Positions 45,123-55,725 of a stretch of 64,000 bases of DNA are shown here, piece after piece. This stretch comes from Schistocephalus solidus (taxonomy: Eukaryota > Platyhelminthes > Cestoda > Diphyllobothriidea > Diphyllobothriidae): positions 1-64,000 of the forward strand of contig WEDG01000323.1 of the NCBI GenBank assembly GCA_017591395.1, read 5' to 3'. A model generated the notes under the pieces. It had not been told where the DNA came from. It worked only from the letters and a program-made list of their open reading frames with translations, and ran no database searches. The position numbers were made by a program, and so were the translations under genes. How positions within the stretch are numbered: the stretch's first letter is position 1; every line of letters starts with the position of its first letter.

Positions 45123-46089
45123 GCGGCGTTGGTGATGGTGAAAAACTTGTATTTTGTATGATTGTGAAGTTTTCACACACCTACTAAGAGATCAAAAATG
45201 AAATTCCATATTTTAGTCTACTTGATGCGTTCTAATGGCTCTACCGACCCAGGTTAAGGAACCCTGCGACAGAAGATGTCAAGCCGAATGCCACGTTCCT
45301 TCCTCTCCCCAGCAGATTAGTCCGCAAACTGTGACGAGAACGTTACATATCTAACCTTTTCTTCTTGGAGCGGAGCATGGACATGCGTTTCGCTATTAAC
45401 TCCATGGTCAACTTGCAATCCCTTTTTCCTGCAAGTTAAATTCGCACAGTCAACGATGCGAGCACGAGTGCATTTTCGGATGTCAGTGAGACCTTTTGAC
45501 ATTTTATTTTCACCTTCATCCCACCAGATTTTATACAACTAATTAATGGTTCTGTATTTCAGAAATACCGTGAATAGATCAGTTTTTTCGTTCTCTATTT
45601 CACGCATACACGATGACATCATAGACAGAACTGCTTGACCTGAGCGCGCACACAAACAAACACACACCCACGCACCGGTTCTCACACAAGCAAGAAAGTC
45701 ACTAAAAATGCTCTACCTCTTTTGTTTTTACGTCCATCACTCAATGGCTTGTGCCAATGCGCAGACATGTTCGCCCAGTTGCCATCGTTACGCCCTCGTC
45801 TTCGACGCCATTGGTGAATTTTCAGCTCGCACGATGCGCACGTGCCCTTTACTGCCAGCCGCATAGCTTGATAGTTTCACCCCTTCATTGACGGTCTGAT
45901 CTCATCTCAGTCGTGAAGATCCAATTCTGCCCCTTGTAAGCCCCTGTTCATTCCTTTTTGTTTACGCTCTTCCACACCTGTGTGCGGATGAAGACTCACA
46001 AATGCTATTAATCACTTATTTTCAGGCAGAAAGCTAAGGCTCAAAGATGTATGTTTTTTGACGGGGTCTGTGTACTTGGATCTTGGAAA

Positions 46090-46255
46090 CAGCAAACATT
46101 ATACTACAAAGACAAAGGGAGACTGGAATGGCCATTTCTGGCTTATTAGCCGTCATCAGCCAGTCATACCCAATCCCAAGTGTGGCACACCCAGGATTCG
46201 AACACGCGACATTTGGTATTTGAGTAGAACGCTCTACCATTGAGCCACGGGCTCG
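46090..46255 (-). repeat. tRNA-derived SINE with hammerhead-like block
   Basis: Minus strand: head GCCCGTGGCTCAATGGTAG (box A) and GTGTTCGAATCC (box B), linker CACACTTGGGATTGGGTATG, the 45-nt block at 46165-46121, then CTCCCTTTGTCTTTG. The head resembles a tRNA gene promoter. An inverted partial copy of the same SINE begins right beside it. Confidence 0.8.
46121..46165 (-). ncRNA. candidate hammerhead ribozyme in SINE body
   Basis: Minus strand, in order: GACTGG, CTGATGA, C, GGCT-AATA-AGCC, A, GAAA, TGGCCA, TT, CCAGTC. GACTGG pairs perfectly with CCAGTC (stem I). GGCT pairs with AGCC (stem II). CTGATGA and GAAA are the invariant core, and ATT is an allowed NUH cleavage triplet. TGGCCA is self-complementary, so stem III would form between two molecules, as in known dimeric hammerheads. 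The C-A opposition next to the core is the main departure from consensus. Activity is inferred, not shown. Confidence 0.6.
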
Positions 46256-46395
46256 TTGTTTTGTCGGTTGTGATCGGGAATGTGATGATAGTGAATCCCA
46301 GGTGTGCCACACTTGGGATTGGGTATGACTGGCTGATGACGGCTAATAAGCCAGAAATGGCCATTCCGGTTTCCTTTGTCTTTGTCGGTTCCACC
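46256..46395 (+). repeat. tRNA-derived SINE, head-truncated, inverted beside the previous one
   Basis: The + strand has CCACACTTGGGATTGGGTATG, the 45-nt block at 46327-46371 and CCTTTGTCTTTGTCGG. Box A and box B are absent. With the minus copy it makes an inverted repeat of about 130 bases per arm. Confidence 0.8.
46327..46371 (+). ncRNA. candidate hammerhead ribozyme in SINE body
   Basis: It has the same layout as 46165-46121 with identical core, stem II and TGGCCA. Stem I pairs GACTGG with CCGGTT (two G-T pairs), so the helix is kept despite changes. Confidence 0.6.
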
Positions 46396-46504
46396 TTATC
46401 AAAATATGCTACACGTCGCTATGCGACCGCCTGCGAGGGCTCTAGTCTGAGCTCCAGGGCACAACGGAACATACATGTTCCTTAAGCAGATCAGTGAGCC
46501 CCAC

Positions 46505-46545
46505 ACTATCATATATATATATATATATACATACATATGCATGTA
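46505..46545. repeat. TA-rich dinucleotide repeat
   Basis: An ATATATATATAT run is followed by ACATACATATGCATG. Confidence 0.85.
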
Positions 46546-46639
46546 TGGGGCGTGGGCACTCACCGATCGGTTACAGGACTCACCCGTTGGCAACCGCACA
46601 GCGGCTAGTGATATTGGAAGAATGAAATTTCCGACAAAA

Positions 46640-46705
46640 AAAGGGATCTTGGAATGGTCATTTCTGGCTTATTAACCATCATCAGCCAGCCATACCCAAC
46701 CCCAG
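46640..46705 (-). repeat. SINE body fragment
   Basis: Minus strand: GGCTGGCTGATGATGG, TTAATAAGCCAGAAATGACC and ATTCCAAG. The core CTGATGA and GAAA are kept; stem I and the TGGCCA palindrome have mutated. Region 46710-47270 shows no gene. Confidence 0.6.
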
Positions 46706-47269
46706 GTTGAAGGAAACGATAAGGCAGAGATGAGAGGGTTTTCCTAAGTGCTTGAAAAGTTCTACCGCGAGAAACAGGCAGGAAGACAGGGCTGGTGAGT
46801 AATCGGATACCTTTTAGTATTGAACATTTAGAACCGAGTGTAAGCAATGTAATATAGCTTTACTGTTTTAATCTTCGAATGGTATTTAAACTCAGTTTCT
46901 AACAACATGCCCCGTTACCTGAATGCTTATAAATGAAGAAGCAAAACCACGCGTTGTTGACCAGATTTTCCGCATAAGGTCAATGTTGAACTGATTACGC
47001 CCCTACTTCGCTGATCGTGCCAACAGTTCTTGGCGCGTTTCCTTTCGGAGGCCACACGCAGGGATCCTCCTCGTTCATTCGTCGACGAAAATCATAATAA
47101 TGCTAATAATAATAAAAAAACACCTGTTTAGTCATCCAGATAACGGAGCGCTAGTTTATGTTGACCATCGGAAGTTTTTTTGCCCTTTCCTAGTCAACGA
47201 GCAGACATTTGTTTCCGACAAATTCTCCTCATGGGTTCGTCTTAAAACACAAGATGGATGAATAAATAA

Positions 47270-47860
47270 GGTAGTGGCCTCTGGGGTAATCAGAGACAAT
47301 GAGGCTGATGAAGAGGCACTGTTAGGGAGGAGAGCGGAAGGACGTGGAGATTTATTCACAGATAGTAGACCTTGTACTATGGTAAACGCGGAGCTTGTAC
47401 GAGGTTTTGTAGTGTGTACAAGACTGACTGACTGGCCGCTTCTGATGCCGCTTGCATAATTTGGCCCGGTAGCTTAGGGTAGCTTGGCTGGGATCTTATA
47501 GCTCACACGAGAAGCGTCTTTGGGGCCCACCCGATGCCCCGACCCAACAATGTGCGCGTGGATAGCACTGCTTTGGATCCTAATTTTACCTTTTCAAAAG
47601 CACACCAGGAGATTTCATCGTATTCTTATGGACAGGCGCTGAATCATGCAATCACTATTACCTGCTTCACGGGAGCAAACGAAAAGCGCATTGGGCTGGT
47701 ATGAGGTAGCAACCTACCCTCATATTCTCTGCGTGAAATAGGACTGGAAGAAAATAAAATTCGAACCCTTGCTGATGGAAATTTTCACTCTAAAGCTTCA
47801 TCAAGAAGTCTTCTTAGGAGTTCACCGGCAGCTCCCCTTTAAAAGCGACTTTAAAGAATA
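47270..47860 (-). pseudogene. Penelope-like element (family 1) 3' part, strongly decayed
   Basis: On the + strand GCGGAGCTTGTACGAGGTT (47390) matches the end of the coding region of the family-1 element at 55.7 kb, and bases up to 47860 follow the GIY-YIG region in the same order (CTGCTTCACGGGAGCAAACG, CATCAAGAAG...CGACTTTAAAGAATAG). Every frame is interrupted. The catalytic RT part is absent. Confidence 0.65.
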
Positions 47861-47924
47861 GATGTTTCTTTTTGAAAGTCATTGTGGTGGTTTTAGCCAT
47901 ATCCTCTGCCTTTACTACTACTAT

Positions 47925-48015
47925 TGGCCGCTGTGCGGGTGCTGGTGGGGTTTGTGAATGAGCCCCAAGGCAGAGCCGGACCAGTGAGTTTCGTTAACGA
48001 TCGGTAATCGTTCAT
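47925..48015 (+). repeat. short dispersed module
   Basis: GAGCCCCAAGGCAGAGCCGG and TGAGTTTCGTTAACGATCGG match 55320-55385, and more loosely 35640-35720, 17620-17700 and 46556-46612. Confidence 0.55.
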
Positions 48016-48054
48016 CAGCGAATGCCCATATTCCAGATCTAAACCGATATGGCA

Positions 48055-48240
48055 TCGAGCCCGTGGCTCAATGGTTAGAGCATTGGACTTCTGGTCAACA
48101 GGTCGCGGGTTCGAGCCTCGGGTAGAACACCACCTGAGGTTGGTAATGACTGGCTGATGACGGCTTATAAGCCAGAAATGGCCATTCCGGTCTCCTCTGT
48201 CTTTGTCAGCATTGTTAATATCCTTTGCAATAAACCTAGC
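48055..48240 (+). repeat. tRNA-derived SINE, best-preserved head
   Basis: The head GCCCGTGGCTCAATGGTTAG (box A), GGACTTCTGGTCAA and CGGGTTCGAGCC (box B) resembles a tRNA-Arg gene with a TCT-like anticodon region. The body holds the 45-nt hammerhead-like block and ends in CTCCTCTGTCTTTGTCAGC. RNA polymerase III transcription is expected from the boxes. From 48250 to 50000 no gene was recognised. Confidence 0.8.
48148..48192 (+). ncRNA. candidate hammerhead ribozyme in SINE body
   Basis: In order: GACTGG, CTGATGA, C, GGCT-TATA-AGCC, A, GAAA, TGGCCA, TT, CCGGTC. Stem I pairs six positions with one G-T, stem II four. The loop (TATA) differs from AATA at 46.1 kb while the core is identical. Confidence 0.6.
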
Positions 48241-50007
48241 AGGATACACTTTCTCACGAAGCCAGTCTTTCTGAACTTCTTCTTACATTTTTTTGTTTTT
48301 TTAGAATTTTTCCTATAACTAAAGGACTAGTAAATAACATTGACGAGATAGTGCAACGAACCGTCGAACATTTTCTTCCACCTTTTTTTTTTTACCTACC
48401 AGAATTCGGGAAATTATGAGGAACTTCTGAAAAGTATAAGGCAATTGATCCATTTGTATCCACTATCTCCTAAGAGTAGTTTCTTTCTGATGACTGCTGA
48501 TCGTCATGTACCAGTTTGCAGAATCCAGCCTTACACCAGTTCATGTGCTAGCAATGCTGAAATCGGAGCAGACGAACAAGTGCTGCAATAACTCTGAATG
48601 GGGTCTCAAAATGTGTTTTTGTACCAACAGCTTGTAAATAGTCTGATAATTCAAGAACCTACCTATGCCACCGACGGAGTATCCTTGCGAGGGTAGACGC
48701 TCTGTGGAATTTTTTTGGCTATTATGATACAACTGCCCTCTATCCATAACCCAGCACGAACCGGCAGTTCACCGAACAGTGGTCATCCGCTGTTACAATT
48801 TTAGTAGTATAAAACCGCATACTTGATATCCTGTATACGTCAGTCGTGGTCGGGAACGGAAATATGGGTCTCTCTCCCTACCACAGATGGTCCTGCGCTT
48901 CATTCCAGGGAAGGAATAGTTTCTTCTCCTGACATTAACCCTAATACGCATCATCCTAAGCCTAACATTAAGCCTAAACATCACCCTCCTGGAATGTAAC
49001 GCAAGGCCAACCATGATATTAGAAGTCCCATGTCCACGACTTGATCAAATCTTGTTTAATTTATGCTGGACGATACCAAAGTCTGCAATTCGCGAATTTT
49101 TAAGGCCATAAAATGTTCCTTTTTTACGCGGAAGTCGAAGCAACGGGATTCTGCCGAGGTCTCTGGGAGTGAACCCAGCGATGAAGTCGTCCCAGGTATT
49201 TCACGTCGCTATCCGCTATGGCTACCAAATTTTTGTAACAAACAGGTACTATCAATTTCGTAAATTCAAAGAGATGAAAGGGCAAAACCTGCAATTTTTC
49301 AAGGACGGTATACACCTTATTTTACCCACTGTAATGCCCAACCCACACATTTCAATGGAGCGGAAAGAACATTAAATATAATTTTTGAAGGACCGCATAC
49401 ACCTTATATTTCCCGCTGTAATGGCTTTCCCGTATAACCCCTGTTACCACCGGTCCCATGTTAAACGTGTCTGAGGTTTCGGACTCAAATCGTGTTTCCT
49501 GATAAGATTGTCGAACACATCCAACTAATTTGTCTTACTCGGCTTTAGTATGCAAAGGGCAACTTGGATCGGGCTTGTGCAAGTTCTATATATTTGTATG
49601 TCTCCAGTGGTGGTTGCATCATTTTAAACTCGGTGATTATTCAAACCATTTGAAAGTCAACTCACTTACCGGACCAACCTTACATGGTTTTAATCACGGG
49701 ATTGTCCAATTTTATCGTTTCAGCTTCCACCGTTGTTCTAATTTTCGAACTTGGATGAGTTAAGTTTGCATAAATTGCCATTTTTCTTTACCGATTCCCT
49801 CTTTCAACGCTCTGGCGGTCAAACCTTTAGTCATCCTTTCTTGAATACGCAAATGTTTAAGTAGGCAATCCATCAACAAATTAACTTCCTATCGAGGAAG
49901 AACCCAAAGGGTCATACCCCTAAATCAAGCTTGTTCATAACCGGGTGAGCATAAAATTAGCACTGACTATGAAATGATTCTCCAGCCCTTAATTTCACGT
50001 CAGGCAG

Positions 50008-50418
50008 ATGAAACCACAAGTCTACATGACCGGGAATGTGGTACAAACACCCACCTATACCCTTGGAGGACTGTCTCGAGCATCCATGAAGGTGGACTCG
50101 AGGAAGCTTCAGTTCCCGACGAGCGACCTTTGTTCCCTGGACGGCCGCCTCAACCCTGAAGCCTTATTTTATAGCCGACGCTCCTCCGCCAGCAGTCACA
50201 GGAGACAGGAGCAGATGCAAGCGTACCGATTCGTGAATGGGAAGGCAGTACTGGGCGATGGTGGTGGCGGTGACGAGATGGAGGAGATGGGCGGGCCGGA
50301 TTTGTGTCGTCATCTACGTGAGGAGGCCGCATGCCGTGTCTGGCGCCGGGGACTTTCCGGGCACAGCTCTCAACAATTTGATGACACGACCTCCGACACG
50401 GACGTCGTGTCTCTGTCG
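50008..50418 (+). CDS. candidate upstream exon of the cytosolic carboxypeptidase gene
   Basis: An open frame of 137 codons begins at an ATG directly after CAGGCAG, which could be either a start codon or an acceptor. It ends at a GTAGGT donor in phase 0. The protein (KPQVYMTGNVVQTPTYTLGG, LDGRLNPEALFYSRRSS, acidic GGDEMEEMGGPD) is low-complexity and has no recognised domain. GC content and codon use rise here compared with the AT-rich flanks. Support for joining it to the downstream exons is only phase compatibility and strand. Upstream bases show no clear promoter. Confidence 0.4.
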
Positions 50419-50810
50419 GTAGGTAAAATGAGTATTTGTTGTTGATAACGCACAACTTTTACTGACTTCTTCCTGCTGTAGTTCACGTCTATTATTATGT
50501 GTTATGTCTTCCATTTGCACATACTGACAACCTCCTCACACACTGGTATGTACTTATTGATTTTTCTAGGGATGCATGGGACCCCAACGATGGGGCTGAC
50601 AAGTTAACTATGGGTACAAGAACACGGATGAATTAAGGCGACGTATTCTTCAACATCGATGAATTTGTGTGACGCCGGTTTCGGCTGGATGAGAGCAACT
50701 AGCCATGTTGCGGACCGCGTAGACGTGCTTTCTGTCAGATCACTCACTGCGCTCTGTCTAATCACCAGTGACCAGACTTAATCTTTCCAGTGTAACAAGA
50801 GGCCGGTGGG

Positions 50811-50902
50811 AGAGAGAGAGAGAGGTAGGGAGTGAGAGCGTGATACCAAACCTGTGCGAGTTTCATTAAAACACTTATGTTGAAACTGCTTCCACTGTAT
50901 AG

Positions 50903-50968
<66 letters not shown>

Positions 50969-50972
50969 GCAG
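50811..50972. repeat. GA tract and CAT/CAG microsatellite
   Basis: GAGAGAGAGAGAG lies at 50811-50823. CAT repeats run from 50903 and become CAG repeats to 50972. The intervening 50825-50900 is ordinary sequence. Confidence 0.95.
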
Positions 50973-51239
50973 AGATACGGGAAAACTGCGTTGGGTGCGA
51001 ATTACAGACCACGCAACAGCAGTGCGCAAAAATGTCGCCCATTCTCAAGTCGCGGCTCATTTGACGAGACCCGGACACGCATTGCAATTCAATGAGGTCA
51101 AAATTCTCACGCTTGGTGACAATCGCGAGCCGCGAGCTAACTGGGGCTAGTGCATTGTTATCGAGCAGGCTATGAGACAATCTTAATGTAGAGCCCCGAT
51201 AGCGCTGGCGGAGGGACTAGTAGTATAGACGGAATGAGA

Positions 51240-51400
51240 CTACTGAGAAAGACAAAGATGACTGAGATGCTCGCATCTGGTTAGCCATACCCAACCCCAA
51301 GTTAAATATACATTAGATTTGAACCCTGATTTGAGGTTATTAAACCGAACGATTTACCAACTGAGCCACATGCTCGATTTTCTGTCAGTTGTGATCGAGC
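51240..51400 (-). repeat. decayed tRNA-derived SINE
   Basis: Minus strand: GAGCATGTGGCTCAGTTGG (box A), CAGGGTTCAAATC (box B) and ACTTGGGGTTGGGTATGGC are readable. The hammerhead-like block is lost (GCGAGCATCTCAG). Confidence 0.55.
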
Positions 51401-51744
51401 ATACGACTTATAAGAGTTGCGCGTTCACTGACCAGGTTTCGAGATGCACTAATCCCATTGGGGTTTGTGACTCGATCTGGAATTCCACAAGCACCGTTCA
51501 AGCAAACCCTTTTTAGCCAGTTAATATTGAAAACTGATTTCCGTTTTGAAAATTCATTGTGTCCTACTTTACTGTTCCTCTCCCACTTTTCCGTCCAATT
51601 GCCCACTTTCTTCCACTAATTCCTCTATTTTTCTTCCGACATTCGACATTGGGTGTATTTTTTCTGTTTCTCTCCTTGGTTGGTAAGACACCGAGATAGA
51701 AAACCTTCCTTAAGTGGGGGTCATCTTGCGGAAACTTCCGATGT

Positions 51745-51870
51745 TCTAACCCTAAAATTAACACCAAATGCTAACTATAGACCTAACTCTAACATTAAAC
51801 TTCAATCCAACCTTTTACCTTAACGTTAACCAAAACCCTACGTTAACCCCTAGTTTAACTTTAAACCTGA
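51745..51870 (-). repeat. degenerate TTAGGG-like tract (CCCTAA strand)
   Basis: CTAACCCTAAAATTAACACC, CCTTAACGTTAACC and CCCTACGTTAACCCC show the decayed hexamer pattern. From 51880 to 53420 no gene was recognised. Confidence 0.6.
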
Positions 51871-53424
51871 TATTCGCAACAAACCTATTCTGCCTCCGCG
51901 TATGGCAGCATTCCTGTTTCCGTGTCTTGTCGGTTGGAACTCGCTCCTCAAGAATAACCATTAGATCACCATTTATGCGAATTTGGTAGAAACCGAGGTG
52001 AGGGACAAGGAACGCCGCCAAAATAGGTCACAAAAATGCACAGTAATGAAAATTTGATGCCTCACTGTTTAAACGCATCAATCACTAAGCGAGATGTGTT
52101 ACGCCTTACTATAGGAACTTATGATGATACCAAACTACCTTCGCGGCTAGTAGATGACTCTCACTAGCTCCGGCTGCTGGCCATTGAAACATAATCATGC
52201 GCACAATTATTTAACATCCTTAAATAATGTATAATTTCTGCTGTTCCTCTCGTTGAGCCATAGGTGCATATTCAGGTTTTTTAACACTATAGTTGACAGG
52301 CCAGAGTGGAACTGAGGATATATGACGCGTTCTGAGGTTCAGAGTTATAGAACATCAGTTACGGCTGGGGTGAAACCAAACATTACGATCACCCAACGGC
52401 GTTGCTAGCCGTAACTGATCCTTCAATCTTACCCACCACTCAAATACCTACCTTTAGCCTAGTACCGTAATTTCAGTTGTCACCTTTCAGGTGTTGTCAT
52501 GTACTCTACGTATGGGAAAGCATTCCACGTTACTTCACTAAATTAAGCAACAAGGCCAACAGATTCATGAAAAGGCCTAAGTTAACCTCACTCTCCTCTG
52601 TCTGCCTTTTTAACCTGCTTTATTCCTCTCCACTTTCTTTGCTAAAAAATAAATAATAGGATATTCAAAGACTCTGCCTGTTATCCTCAAATATAATGAA
52701 GTAAACGACCTTCACTTGTCCAATAACGTTATTCATTTTTATTACAGTTTGCTTTCGCAAAAAGGTCCTCCTTACGTGCAAATAAAAGTTTAATTTGGCC
52801 AGTTACCATGAGTAAAATGTGGAAAGCTCTTGTCTAGCTTGATTACTTATCCAACTTGAAGATATATACACGTTCCTGTGTTGCCAGTATGGTGTATCTT
52901 GGAACCTCAAAACTTGGCAACGATGAGCAATCAAGCCCTTGGTAGAGTTATGTATTCACCGATGATTTAGGACTGGCTCTTCTGTCAATCCAAACAGTTT
53001 AAATTGTGAATTACCCAATCATCTCGGCACGTGTTGTGGCTAGCTGTATCCATCTTTGTGACAGCCGCTAGTCAAGCGGTTGGGCTGCATCCTTTAAGTT
53101 GGCCGCGTAGTGCTTGATATGCAGGCGCGAGTTCGACGCATGTGGGGCGGACTGCTGGAGTCGATTCCCACACCTCGGTCACCCAATACGCCGGTAGTTC
53201 TTCAAATTCTTGACGTGCTGGAGAAATTAAGGTTTGGTTTTGCTACAGACCATGGTTAGCCACGAGAGATGGTGGATATCCCTGTTTAACTGCTATCTTG
53301 TGCTCGCAAAAGCTAGTCATTATTTTCCACTCAGTCTGGTTTACCAAAAGGCATAACTTCCATCTGTGTGCTTGAGTTTACAGGCTGCTTAAATTGATCT
53401 GGAAGGAAATACCTATAAATTGAG

Positions 53425-53850
53425 GTGAATGTGTGTAGTCCTGGTGTATGTGCAAGTATGGAAGATAAAGGCTGATCGATCATCGGAACAATTTCTTCAC
53501 TTATCTGAGCTTTCAAACTCATCCTGGAGTCCATCTTTGAAGGTCAAGGCAGCAACAAGACAAGCAACAGTTATATTTTCAAGGAACCAATCAAACGTCA
53601 GTACCGTGCAGGGCACTGTGTTCCGACGCCAGATCGATAAGTCGATTGACTGAGTTCTCATCAGTGGCCCAGCCCCCAATCGATTCGTGACTTGTCTTAC
53701 TTCCAGCGTGAGCGACTGTCTTCGTGGCTGCAATGGGCAGTCACTTGTGATGCTCTGTCACCCTATCGCACTGTTAGCTCATGTTCGTGTATGTGCGATC
53801 CGAGCATGCATTCAATATGACCTGTGAAGTTACAAAGACAGTTTAGGCAT
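53425..53850 (-). mobile_element. Penelope-like element (family 2) C-terminus and tail, decayed
   Basis: On the + strand CGACGCCAGATCGATAAGTCG, GTTCTCATCAGTGGCCCAG and GGCAGTCACTTGTGATGC match the C-terminal coding region in minus sense. Its tail (TATCTGAGCTTTCAAACTCA to CTGGAGTCCATC) has lost the hammerhead core. Confidence 0.6.
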
Positions 53851-54096
53851 GGGATATTATACGCTACACCCGGTTGCTCACTGGCATTTATTGGAGTCTG
53901 AAAGCCCACATGAATAAAGATATGGGTCTGGCGATTGAATTGTTTTCTTCTTCCCTACACATCACTTTATATTTCAGATTTAACTGGAAGACATAGCATT
54001 TTCACGGCAACAGGCGCCTCTCCTCACTGCATGCTCATTGACCCCCTTGAATATTTTTATGTTTCGCCAAGACTTCCCCATTCTCATTTATTGCAG

Positions 54097-54723
54097 GACT
54101 GGAATATGTGCGAAGGCTTCATTTTCGCCAGTCCGCTGGATCAAATCTCACGCACATTACGTTCCAACGCACTTTATGACCTGCCCGGTTCGGTTCTCCG
54201 CGGCAACAAGGCACATGGGGTGCCGGGGGGCGCAGTCCGCCTCTCGCCCGGGTGCAGTCAGATGGAGCATTTGCGACGCATCAGCCACAATCTTCTGCCA
54301 GCAGATGCAGACGGGGAGCCCTTCCTCATCCCGGAGCCTGAGACGCTCAGGGGTGTCGGTAGCGGCAGCAGTCTGTCACACAGGCAGCGCCACCACAACG
54401 AGCGTCTTCTCAGGCGACTGATTTTGTCTCGGCGCAGAGCCGACCCGACAGCGATGCAGAACCCATTCTTATCTGATGATGAGGAGGAGGAGGAGGAGGG
54501 AGACGGCGGTGGCAATGGCGTCGAGGGGGAGGGTAAACTCAGCCCGATGGTCTTTTCAGGTTTCACAAACACGCCGCAGACCTGCATATATGCCCGCCGG
54601 CTCGTATCAGCTTTCCTGACTGGAGGCATGACCTGGAGAGAGGTGTATCGACTTCTTCTACCACAGAGCCTCACTGAGCAGAACATTGCGCGCTTTGGTG
54701 CGATGACAGATTCACAGAAACAG
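54097..54723 (+). CDS. candidate internal exon of the cytosolic carboxypeptidase gene
   Basis: This 209-codon open exon in phase 0 lies between a CATTTATTGCAG acceptor and a CAG|GTGGGT donor. It reads DWNMCEGFIFASPLDQISRT, an arginine-rich middle (RQRHHNERLLRRLILSRRRA), an acidic run (LSDDEEEEEEGDGG) and a better-ordered end (TCIYARRLVSAFLTGGMTWR, EVYRLLLPQSL). No domain was recognised. Such disordered N-terminal regions are common upstream of the conserved domain in this family, but this stretch does not resemble the vertebrate proteins. Strand, phase and clear splice sites favour an exon of the same gene; a separate gene cannot be excluded. Confidence 0.55.
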
Positions 54724-55029
54724 GTGGGTTAAAAGGCATTCCTGCATTGCCAGGGTGAAAGTGTTTCTACTCCCAACTTGGAACAATGGTAGCAAACGCA
54801 GGTAGCAGGAGAAGTGTCTTCAACATCCTGGCGGGTTATCGCTTGCCTACTAACTTTCTCCATTCGGCAGCTTGCATTGCTATGACGCGATAAAGCAGTC
54901 GGCTCCTAAGCATGGAAATTCTGGGATAGAGAGCAGTGGTAATAAACTCCATGTAGGGCTGGCGCCAACAATGCGACAGTGAAATTACCTTTATTGCATA
55001 CATTTAAGTGACTGGTTCCCTGACTCGTA

Positions 55030-55205
55030 GCGGTACCGCTCTAACCGTCACTCAATGGTTAGAGTGTTGGACTTCTGATCAACAGGCCACGGGTTTGAGC
55101 CTCGGGTGGGGCACCACAGGTGGTTGAGTACGACTGACAGATGACGACTAACATACCAAAACTGGTAAATCCAGTCTCCCATGTCTTTATTGACATGGCT
55201 AACCT
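55030..55205 (+). repeat. tRNA-derived SINE
   Basis: Head CACTCAATGGTTAGAGTG and GGACTTCTGATCAACAGG with GGGTTTGAGCC as box B. The body keeps GACTGA...ATCCAGTC ends, but the core reads CAGATGA and AAAA, so the hammerhead-like block is decayed. Confidence 0.7.
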
Positions 55206-55214
55206 GCCTTTTTT

Positions 55215-55246
<32 letters not shown>

Positions 55247-55292
55247 TACTAATACTACTACTACTAATAATAATAATAATACTTCTACTACT
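55215..55292. repeat. ACT/AAT microsatellite at the SINE end
   Basis: About 14 ACT units are followed by AAT units and a short ACT remnant, adjoining the SINE 3' end. The short dispersed module follows at 55300-55385. Confidence 0.9.
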
Positions 55293-55725
55293 AGTTCCTA
55301 TGCGGCTGCTGGCGGCACTCGAAAGTGAGCCCCAAGGCAGAGCTGGAAGAATGAGTTCCGTTAACGATCGGTGAGCAATCATCAACTAATCATAATGAAA
55401 GTTGCAAAAATTCCCATTAAACGATTCAAAAGACAACTTGGCGAGCATGCGCGCTGCTTTCGATAACTTCTCTTCAGGCCAGTACAGTTATAGGTAAACG
55501 TTGGAACGCAGTAGAAATTTAAAACATGAAATCTATAATGTTCGTCCATTTGTGTGGGTTATCTGAGGAATGTGCAAAGGGGAAGGTGATAAGAGACAAT
55601 TTGATAGGCGGCAGTAAGTGTTTGGTAGAGCCGTTCTAGGAGAAGGGGGAGGACAGAGATGGCGCGGGGGATACATGCAGTTAAGCGGCCGTTGGCCAAG
55701 CTAAGCGCGGAGCTTGTACGAGGTT

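Noticed and set aside
53040..53175. tRNA-like stretch (GCGCGAGTTCGACGC)
   Set aside because: Only a box-B-like word is present; no cloverleaf or box A of good quality.
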